Shown here: positions 56,289-64,000 of the stretch, in pieces
Position numbering within the stretch: the stretch's first letter is position 1
Layout: each line of letters begins with the position of its first letter
Assembly: GCA_025449115.1 (NCBI GenBank)
Contig: JAHLKC010000005.1
Location: forward strand, 186,001 to 250,000
Reading direction: 5' to 3'
DNA length: 64,000 nt
Origin: Chytridium lagenaria
Taxonomy: Eukaryota; Chytridiomycota; Chytridiomycetes; Chytridiales; Chytridiaceae
Position numbers and translations under genes: made by a program
The notes under the pieces: model-generated
What the model was told of the DNA's origin: nothing
What the model saw: the letters and a program-made list of their open reading frames with translations, nothing else
Database searches by the model: none

Positions 56289-58297
56289 TTACTGATTCCT
56301 TCTTTCAGTCTCCTCCCTAACGACACTTTCTTCAGACGACGACCTTCTCCAGAAGAACCACCTCCACCCCATCTCTCGTCTAGAAGATTCTGGGGAAGAC
56401 GACGTGCTTCTCCCTTCTTCTGACGCACGTAGGTCTTGCGGTGATGTTATGAGCAATGTTCGCTCATTGACAATGGAGGTGGATGATGACGCGTCAGGTT
56501 TCTCTAGTGATAAAGGCGGTGTTGTGATGGGTATGGTTGGCATGGATAAAACGTCTCGCTTGCAGATTGGGCAGAGACGGTTGTGTTTGAGGAGCCAGGG
56601 GTCGATACTGAGAGAAGAATATAAGCGTCGAAACAGAACGAAACTCATGGGAACAGATACAACAAGAAACACGACGCGTATAAACGATCTAACTTACCAA
56701 AGATCATGAAACTGGTGTTTACAAGGTAACTGCCTTACCCTGCTCCCCACTACAAACTCGTCAATACAGATCGCACAACATTCCCGTGACCCCCCGTCGC
56801 CATCCCAAACTCCCCCTCCTCCAAATCCCCATCATCCCCCAAATCTCCCTCCTTCACAAGCCTAATCGGCAACGTAATCTTTTCTAAAAATTTATCCTCA
56901 TCGCGTCTCCCTCCTTCATCCTCTTCCTCGGGCGACGCGTGCGCGTAATGCATGACAACAACAAACAGACTTCCGTGGACAAAATAGTTTCGAATCATGG
57001 ATGAGACAATGTAGAAGGCGGCAAAGGCGGCGGCGACTACAAATACGGTGAGGGCGAGAAAGATGAGGTCAGAGAAGAAGAGGGCGATAGACCGAGGGAA
57101 TTGTGGGGTTGATGGGGTCGAGCCGGCTGTCCAACCAAGAGCTGGCCATGGAGCTGGTGAAACATTCACGATAAGTGGGTGTAATACCCAGGTGGACGGT
57201 GTGAAGCTGCAGTGCGAAGAAGATGCTTCCCATCATGCTGGGTGAGATACATGGCCGATGTGAATGAAATCCGATCACCAAGCGTGTTGGATGACATGCG
57301 GACAGGGATGTCAGCAGTGCCACTGTAAGGTGATGTGCCGTTGTTGTAGATGATGGCGCCGGAAAACCCGGCCTTTTGGGCGTGATAGATTTTAACGTCA
57401 AATGGGCAGTTTCCTCGCGGAATGAGGACGAACCAGCGGGACGAACGACGAATGTCGGGCTGGATAAGGAGGGGGTCTGTGTCGTCAAACGCATCCAGAG
57501 GGTTATGGGGGTGGTCGTGGGGGTCTGGGATGATGCCACCGCGGGGTTTGAGATGAGAAGTTTTATCTTCGGTTTTGGATGGTGTGGTGTTGGTGTGGTT
57601 GGAAAGTGGGGTGGTGGCGTTTGAACTGATGTCTACGGTTACAGCAGAGGTTGAGTTTGAGGTGGAGTTCAAAGCGGCGTCATTTTGGATATGGCTTGTG
57701 GTGTTGCCGCTAGTACGGACCAAAGGGGAAGCAGCGGTAGCTACCGTAGGCTCAGGAACTACCGTGACGGTTGCAGTGACGATAGGATCTTCAAGCCCGT
57801 CAACTTCTGGCAACAATACTGTGAAAGGATCACACGCGTCGATGGCATCCAAGACCAGTAAAGGCGCCTTAAACGATGTCTTGATGACTGTCCCAAAAAG
57901 CGCCGGAACGGCAAGAACGGACGCGGGTGATTCAAACATCCCAGTTCGTGGATCAAAAGGATATTTCCAGGCGGGATCCGTCACCAGTTTTTTCTCCCTT
58001 CATTCCAATGAAGACCTCCGTTTACTGTCAGGTTCACGGTCATGTCTAACGGAAATCCATTGCTGTCTGTTGTTCCCCTTTAGTTGAAACTGGAGATGTT
58101 GCCATTGCAAATGATATGATGGTGAAGACAGTGAGGAAAACACGCAATACGGTGAGGAGAGGCGAATTTGGCGGGTCGTTAAGATCAAGGTCTGAGTTTG
58201 CGCGGAGACGATTAGAGGTTGTTGAGCGCCATATTGTAAGGTCATGGCCTTGAAGCTCGACTTGCGAGCTTGAGGTGGGGATCGTGGGATTCGCCAT
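56289..58297 (-). CDS. PA-TM-RING ubiquitin ligase (RNF13/GRAIL type)
   Basis: The architecture is classic for endosomal or vacuolar membrane E3 ligases. The ATG at 58297 leads to a signal anchor or peptide (LLTVLRVFLTVFTIISFAMA). The lumenal part, with many N-glycosylation sequons, contains a protease-associated domain, seen in RWFVLIPRGNCPFDVKIYHA and GFSGAIIYNN. After an intron a transmembrane helix follows (LIFLALTVFVVAAAFAAFYI, about 57060), then an acidic linker. A RING-H2 finger is split by an intron: CAICIDEFVVGSRVRQLPC, then HQFH, and SIDPWLLKHNRLCPICKRDV. The tail is Ser-rich to a stop at 56289. Slips may occur near 56780. Partners are unknown; it presumably sorts or degrades membrane proteins. 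Confidence 0.85.
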
Positions 58298-58889
58298 GCT
58301 TGCAGTGTCGTGTCAAGGAAAGCTTTTCTGAAGGATCAAGCCTTGCAAATATGGATGATAGATCCAATGCGAAGCTTCACCAAAAAATGATGGAGAGTGT
58401 GGTTTGTGTATGAAGATAGGTATAGTCGGTCTAAGTTGTCTTCTGGCTGTTGTGCAAAGACTCCTTCGCTGCGTGACGGTGGTCATTGTTGCGTATGTGA
58501 AGTTGAGGCTAAAGTCGAAAGATGATTGGAATGTTGCTGTTTTTGCCCCCATCTTCTGTGCACATGAGTATGGCTATTGCTCTTAGAGCATTCAGTCATG
58601 ATGCAAAAACTTACGGTTGTTGATTATTACTTTAGCCAGTTCTCAACGGCACGACGAGATTGATTATCAAGTCAAATGTCTAAAGTGTCTTCGGATAAGG
58701 CTTTATCAGCAGCTCCACGTCTCTGAAATTTGCAGATGCCGTGAAACAAGGAAGTCTCTAGCACGGGAAGCTGGAAGGCGCCAGGACAGCATCCATTTAG
58801 AACACGCCCTGCAATATGACAAATCCATGCGGGAAAACCTTTTGAATAAGAACTCTCCTCAGTCTCCATTCAGCACCAACAAAAAAGAA

Positions 58890-59646
58890 ATGGGCCTCGT
58901 TGGATCAAAGGGTCGTGGACCAGGAATTACCGGCTTCGAGCCACAAGAAGGAAAAGAGATCGTTGCATTCGGGGCTGGATGCTTCTGGGGTGTGGAAAGT
59001 CATTTGCGAGAAAGTATCGTTCCAAAGGGAGTAGAGGTATGTTTACCATTCTGCATGCCATTGGGCTTGCTTTTACATCGACGTATGCATCCTAATCCGC
59101 CCGGTCTATTGATTCAGTTGATGGTTGGATACTGTAGTGGTGAGATGGAGAATCCGTCATACCAACAGGTCTGCAGTGGAATGACGGGGAATGCAGAGGC
59201 GGTTCAGTTGAGATACGATCCCGAAAACAGTGTCATTTGAGGAGCTGACCGACTTTTTGTAAGTCTCCCTTTTACATTGAACCTCATCCGTCACATCATC
59301 GTAAACTTTCATCATTACTTTTATGGCTCCCAGCTTCCGCATGCACGATCCGACCCAAAAGAACCGGCAAGGCAACGACCACGGCTCCCAATACCGCAGC
59401 GGCATCTTCTACACCACCGACGACCAAAAAGAACGAGCCCAAAAGTGCCTCGACTTGGCGCAAACACATTACGGAAAGACTAGAATTCAGACAACAATTG
59501 AGCCGATGGGGACGTTTTGGAAGGCAGAAGGATATCATCAAGATTACTTGACCGCTAATCCAAATGGGTATGAATGCCCGACGCATTTTGAGAGGAGTTG
59601 GGAACGGATTGAGGGGTTATTTGGAGGGAAGAGGACAGAGCTTTAG
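58890..59646 (+). CDS. Peptide methionine sulfoxide reductase MsrA
   Basis: MsrA reduces methionine-S-sulfoxide in proteins with thioredoxin as electron donor. The catalytic motif GAGCFWGVESHL lies at about 58970. After an 81-bp intron (59037-59117) come VGYCSGEMENPSYQQVCSGM and TGNAEAVQLRYDP. A second intron (59259-59333) leads into FRMHDPTQKNRQGNDHGSQY and RSGIFYTTDDQ, all family hallmarks, and the protein ends at the TAG of 59644-59646. One extra or missing base near 59236 must be bridged (VSFEELTDFF). The ATG at 58890 gives a normal-length cytosolic protein. The frame is open upstream to an ATG at 58617, with a Cys/Arg-rich segment that is not part of MsrA and may be leader sequence. Confidence 0.93.
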
Positions 59647-59832
59647 GCTTCCTTTGTGCTTCCTCGTCGTTTTATTCCCCAGAAGTATGCACAAATACAC
59701 CAGTTCACGATTTATCCTCTGCAAGCAAAGATACATTTCTTAGTAAATGAATATGATATTTAGGAATTAATGTGATCGGCGACCTGACATTGCATGTTCC
59801 ATCCATTTAGTCAAAAGCACTTGAAGTCAAGA

Positions 59833-61225
59833 ATGGAGGGATCTGGCACCTTTGACGATGTTGTCCATCACATTCACGGAATAAGGCATCGGTTTAAGAC
59901 AGTCCATTCCCATCATCAAGAAGTGATGGAAATGTGCATGCCTGGTAAAAAAGACAAGATTCAAAGCCCGCTCCTTCGTCTTGGCCCCCAAAATATCTCC
60001 GACCGACCTCTTCAGCGGCGCCCCTCTTGCCCTTTAAAAAACATTGGGGGCTGTCAGGGGAAAAAGCTTTTCAACCATCAAAGAACCCCATCTCGGCCTT
60101 CTCCTAAGTAACATCCATCCCATCCTGACTCCAAGTTCCAGATATGCTTTCATGGATTCCGTTTCCTCGTAAGATTATTTCCTTATGATGTCGTTCTGAT
60201 GTTTTCGAAAAGTCTCGCCACCGCTTTCGAATGGGTGCTTGAGGACAGAGGAACAACCGGATGACGCTGAAACTGGCGAATCGAAACGCAAGCGACGTAT
60301 CGGCTCGCTCGGTTGGTCGTCGTCTCCTCAAGGCGAGATGAAAGTGATAGTTATCGGACCAACGGTTTGTAATCATCAACCCATCATTCATCCTAACCCA
60401 TGGTAATTTTTAGCCACAAACTCCCCTCAAAGCCCTCGTTTATCTATTGACGTAGGTGCACCGTCGTCAAGTCAAGAGACCGCGGATTCAACGACGCCAC
60501 CGCCATCGTCAAGTCGAGTGACGGCCGATGTAACGACACCACCGAACCGTTCGAAACCGAGGCTTGTTCCGAGATCAGCGAGAGCATATGGGGATGAAGT
60601 TGAGAATACTTGGAGGGAGGATCGAGCGTTTCAAGAATTCTTGAAGGAAATATTAACGACTTCGGTAATGTGTATCATGATTCCGCTCTCCATATTATGT
60701 TCTTTTTTTGGTTTTGTTCTTGTTTTCTAAGTGTTGTTATACATACCTAACGTTAAAGTTTTAGGAAACATTGGAAACCCTCGCCCGTCGCGCTATCCAA
60801 TTGGGTCACCCCGCTCAACGCGTCTTACTCGCGATACGTACCATCCGTCTCTCTAACGCATCTTCCTCTCCAACGCTCGACGACCTCCTCCTCATCCTCT
60901 CCCACCCGGTCCTCCCACCGACCTTGAATTCCCCTCACGTCCTCCTTCCACTCCCCCTTCCTCTCCCTCCCTCTCTCCAACTCTCGCCCCCCGCAAACGC
61001 TCCCGTATGAGCAGCACCGCGAGTCCCATCATGTTTCCGTTGGACGACTTGCCACTCCCATCCCCGGATTTCGCGCCTCTTGACGATCAATGCAGGATTT
61101 GTTTTGGGGGACAGGCTGGGGCGGTATTGAAGCCTTGTGGGCATGAGATTTGTGAGGGGTGTGCGGAGACAGTGAGAGGTGTGGGATGCCCGTTTTGCAG
61201 GAGGGGAGTTTGGAGGTTGAGATGA
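59833..61225 (+). CDS. RING-finger protein with UBA-like segment
   Basis: The C-terminal RING (C3HC4 type) reads CRICFGGQAGAVLKPCGHEI, then CEGCAETVRGVGCPFCRRG, and ends at 61225. Upstream, ETLARRAIQLGHPAQRVLLA with SPTLDDLLLILSHP resembles a UBA/CUE-type helical domain. That arrangement is seen in IAP-like and other small E3 ligases. Before it are Ser/Thr/Pro-rich exons and a basic cluster (GESKRKRRIGS). The ATG at 59833 (MEGSGTFDDVVHHIHGIRHR) is the likely start, with an intron after about 60664 (GTAATG...TTTTAG) and others less certain. A slip near 61000 separates the UBA-like part from the RING. Predicted role: ubiquitin transfer in cytosol or nucleus; substrates unknown. Confidence 0.65.
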
Positions 61226-61723
61226 AGGAGTGATGGCATGGAGGTTTTATGTTTATGAATCATGCCTTTCTTGCAATATTTTCGCATGCTGTGGTTAGGT
61301 ACATCATACGCTTTGTTGAGTGAATCTCAATGTTATTCTTTATTCTAAGTTTTTCGCATACCTCATACAAAAAAAATTATATAAAGATGTACTATTCAAT
61401 CATTACTTACAGGAAACCTTGAGTATAGTAAGGAGGTGTGGTTTTCTGCACAGCGAATACCAGACTCTACTCCATGTTATCGTCGAAGTCTTAAAGTATC
61501 AGAAAACTTACGAGTACTTTTAGTATATAATGTATTCAAAATGACTTCAAACAGGTGTAGGCGGGAAACGTCAAGATTCCAAATTGGTATAGGTGAACAA
61601 AATGTACATAACAACAACACGTACAAGCTAAAAGTTTTTGTTTTTTGTAAAAAATAAAGGAGAGTTGTAAGTAAACAAACAATGACAAAGTGAAGCGATG
61701 GTGCGGACTTAAATTAATGACGA
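61226..61723. other. Intergenic stretch between convergent genes
   Basis: About 500 bp is AT-rich with short open frames only. No gene is supported. Confidence 0.5.
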
Positions 61724-62677
61724 TCAACAAAGGGAGGTACGCGCCGTCATTTTCAAAATCCGTAGTCTAAAACAAGCAAAGGATGAAACAGATGACCAAC
61801 TACTATTCTTCTTCTTAGCAGCCTCCCTCCTCTTCTTCCTCTCCGCAGCCCTCTTCCTCTTAGCATCTCGGCGCTTCTTCCTGGCCGCTGCCCTCCTCTT
61901 CCTAGCCGCTTCCCGCCTCTTCCTCCTCTCCGCCCTCCTCTGCTTCAAAGTCTTCTTAGGCTTCTTTTGTTATCCTTCTTCTTCTTCTTCTTGTCAACCT
62001 TCTTCTTGTTCTTTCATCCTTCTTCTTGTCACCTTCTTCTTGCCCCACGTTTCTTGACGTCCTTCTGCTTGTCATTTTTCTTGCTGTACGGTTACCACGG
62101 AGGTTCACGGTCGTTGTTTGCGGGGTTGACCTTTAAGCAGCCTAAAAAAAAATAGTTCGTTTAATACGATAAATAAGGGAATGAAGCTTACCAGCAGACG
62201 CATAGATAGCTTCAATGGTGGGGTTGCGGCAACCTTCCCGCAAATGTTCTCGTGAGAGTTCTTCATGTAGAATTTCTGGTCACGACCGCAGTTGTATCTG
62301 CAAATACAAGAGATGAGGAACCTAACTTGTAATGCATACCAGTATAACTCACCCATGAAATCCACGGATATCCCAGATCGCGTCATAAGCAAGACGTCCA
62401 TCTTTCCTATAGCAAGGCATTAATAAGATATAAAAGAAGTGGGAGTGTTTTAAACTCCTTACTTGCTGCAAGCGTCTTTCACAACTTTGGGGAGATCACA
62501 GGTGTCGAATCTTGTGAACCAGGTTCTGTATCTAATACCCCTCGTACAGCTTGTGGTGGTATTGGTAGAGGCGGTGACGGAGTTCCTGACGGTTCTCTTT
62601 TTCTGGGCTTCGACCTGGACCGCGGTGAGGGAGAGCACCACCACGAGGGCAGCGAGGAGGACGTGGAGGAGACGCAT
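61724..62677 (-). CDS. Secreted Cys-containing protein with extreme Lys/Arg tail
   Basis: The ATG at 62677 gives MRLLHVLLAALVVVLSLTAV, a signal peptide probably cut near VEA-QKK. The mature part contains about six Cys (CTRG, CDLP, CSK, CGRD, CGKV, GCLK) over four short exons with clear GTAAGG, GTGAGT and GTAAGC donors. It includes DGRLAYDAIWDIRGFHG and YNCGRDQKFYMKNSHENICG, which look like a compact disulfide-bonded domain. It then runs into a highly basic tail with runs such as KKKVDKKKKKKDNKR and ERRKRREAARKRRAAARKKR. Frame slips in the tail (near 62080-61960) make the end uncertain. A secreted or surface protein with a polycationic tail could bind DNA, wall polymers or host surfaces; this is inference. 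No family is recognised. Confidence 0.6.
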
Positions 62678-63274
62678 GTTATTGTCGCTCTACTTGAGCA
62701 GTGTGTGATGAGGGACGAAGGCGAAGTGAAGTGCGATGGTCTCTCTCAAGATGAAAGAAGAGCAGCTTTCCTGCCTTTTGAGTTGAAAAGACTTTCTTTT
62801 GATTGTTTCCTGACGGAATGATGAATGCAAGGAAGGTTCAGCTGTGACCCAGAATTCTGTCTGCGAGACACAATAATTTTTAGGTAAAAGACAACCCGAA
62901 ATTGTCAGGAATCCAAACCAAGCCAAACCCAGTCTTTTCGGGTTGAGGAAAATGAGGTCTCATCAACAGCCAAACAGGCATTTTTGTGAATGAACGATGG
63001 TGTTTACTTTGATAGAAATTTGATTAATAAATAAATATTCGCTGCGTGTTCAAATGCGCGCAAGTTTATCGCGGAGAAAACAGGTATTTTATTGAAGACG
63101 TTAATAAAAATAGATTTAAAAATACAACAAAAAGTAATAATATGTAAAGTATCGGTCATTCGGTTGACAAAAGTTTAAAGCAACTCATGTAAAAAACGAA
63201 ACATCACGATACGCCCAAGAAAAAATGAGGGATGCGTTATGTAGTAGTGAATCCGTGATTATTGAAATAATCGT
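62678..63274. other. Intergenic stretch
   Basis: About 600 bp is AT-rich, especially 63010-63200. No gene is seen. It includes the promoter of the secreted basic protein and the terminator region of the Lys/Asp repeat gene. Confidence 0.5.
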
Positions 63275-64000
63275 TTAATCATCGTCCTCTGCCTTCTTAG
63301 CAGCCTTCTTCTTTGCGGCCTTCGGCTTCTTCTCATCATCCTCATCGTCCTTCTCCTTCTTCTCTTCCTTCTTAGCCCCCTTCTTCGGTTTCTTCTTTTC
63401 ATCATCATCCTCATCATCAACCTTCTTGGACCCTGACTTCTTCTTGGGTGCGACCTTCTTCTTTGCAGTCTTCTTGGGTGATTTGCCAGCGGGAGCTTTC
63501 TTCTTGTCAGCTTTCTTGGGCTTGTCCTCCTCGTCGTCGTCGTTGTCCTTCTTCTTGGTGATTCCCAGCGGGAGCTTTCTTCTTGTCAGCTTTCTTGGGC
63601 TTGTCCTCCTCGTCGTCGTCGTTGTCCTTCTTCTTTGCCACGGGTTTTTTCTCGACCTTGTTTGCCGTAACTTTGCCCTCCTCCTTCTCTCCCTTCTTTG
63701 AATCCTTTTCATCATCATCGCCATCTTCACCCTTCTTAGACCCTAACTTTTTCTTGGGTACGACCTTCTTCTTTGCAGTCTTCTTGGGTGATTTTCCAGC
63801 GGGAGCTTTCTTCTTTTCAGCTTTCTTGGGCTTGTCCTCCTCGTCGTCGTCGTTGTCCTTCTTCTTGGGTGATTTCCCAGCGGGAGCTTTCTTCTTGTCA
63901 GCTTTCTTGGGCTTGTCCTCCTCGTCGTCGTCGTTGTCCTTCTTCTTTGCCACGGGTTTTTTCTCGACCTTGTTTGCCTTAACTTTGCCCTCCTCCTTCT
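63275..64000 (-). CDS. Lys/Asp-rich repeat protein, 5' part outside the window
   Basis: A minus-strand open frame ends at the TAA at 63275 and runs off the right edge, so the start is missing. The product is composed almost only of Lys, Asp, Glu, Ala and Pro, with the unit KKDNDDDEEDKPKKADKKKA followed by PAGKSPKK repeated at least four times. Variants have KKTAKKKVAPKKKSGSKK. The composition alternates acidic and basic blocks and resembles nucleolar or chromatin-associated proteins. Whether a signal peptide precedes it cannot be seen. A slip near 63563 shifts the frame within one repeat. No enzymatic domain is visible. It is probably intrinsically disordered. Confidence 0.6.
63505..63960. 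repeat. Tandem coding repeats in the Lys/Asp protein
   Basis: The block CTTGGGCTTGTCCTCCTCGT with its following TCGTCGTCGTTGTCC appears four times, near 63510, 63597, 63826 and 63910. The copies are spaced about 85 bp within each pair and are nearly identical, indicating recent unit duplication. Confidence 0.85.

Overview
The window comes from a compact eukaryotic genome, most likely a zoosporic (chytrid-like) fungus. Genes carry many short GT-AG introns (about 40-200 bp), and a WOPR (Gti1/Pac2) regulator is a fungal hallmark. An IQUB-type radial-spoke protein and an LRRC74-like leucine-rich protein point to a flagellated life stage. No bacterial operons, CRISPR arrays or recognisable viral genes were seen. 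Many clearly conserved genes are interrupted by single-base frame slips (both alkaline phosphatases, MsrA, the ankyrin gene, the epimerase fusion and others). I read most of these as uncorrected long-read indels rather than true pseudogenes, so exon limits are approximate.

Layout: 0.25-4.6 kb is a large imperfect inverted repeat whose arms carry two outward-facing copies of one unrecognised gene. 5.1-15.0 kb holds an LRRC74-like gene, small unknown genes (one with a possible MGC acylation start, one single-pass membrane protein), a long unknown minus-strand gene, and a secreted protein with a basic Lys/Ala-rich tail. 16.8-22.6 kb is a tandem pair of secreted, probably GPI-anchored alkaline phosphatases. 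23.0-28.6 kb is a divergent sugar-enzyme pair: a minus-strand type II membrane protein followed by a GT64 (exostosin-type) domain, facing a plus-strand membrane-anchored fusion of an epimerase-like SDR with two nucleotide-diphospho-sugar-transferase-like domains. 28.7-32.2 kb is an NLR-like WD40 protein without its NACHT domain and with a terminal membrane helix. 32.8-35.6 kb is a Gln-rich, Cys-paired unknown. 35.8-38.8 kb is IQUB. 39.0-42.3 kb is the WOPR regulator, backed by roughly 8 kb with no convincing gene (42.3-50.3 kb). 50.3-61.2 kb is gene-dense: a putative Utp16-like nucleolar protein, an ankyrin-repeat protein, YOS1, a two-helix membrane protein, a PA-TM-RING ubiquitin ligase, MsrA and a small RING protein. 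The right end has a secreted Cys-rich protein with an extreme Lys/Arg tail and a Lys/Asp repeat protein cut by the window edge.

Functional threads: secretory-pathway and cell-surface genes recur (phosphatases, glycosyltransferases, YOS1, PA-TM-RING, secreted basic proteins), beside flagellar genes (IQUB, LRRC74-like) and a developmental regulator (WOPR). The least conventional item is the epimerase-glycosyltransferase fusion with its divergent GT64 neighbour.
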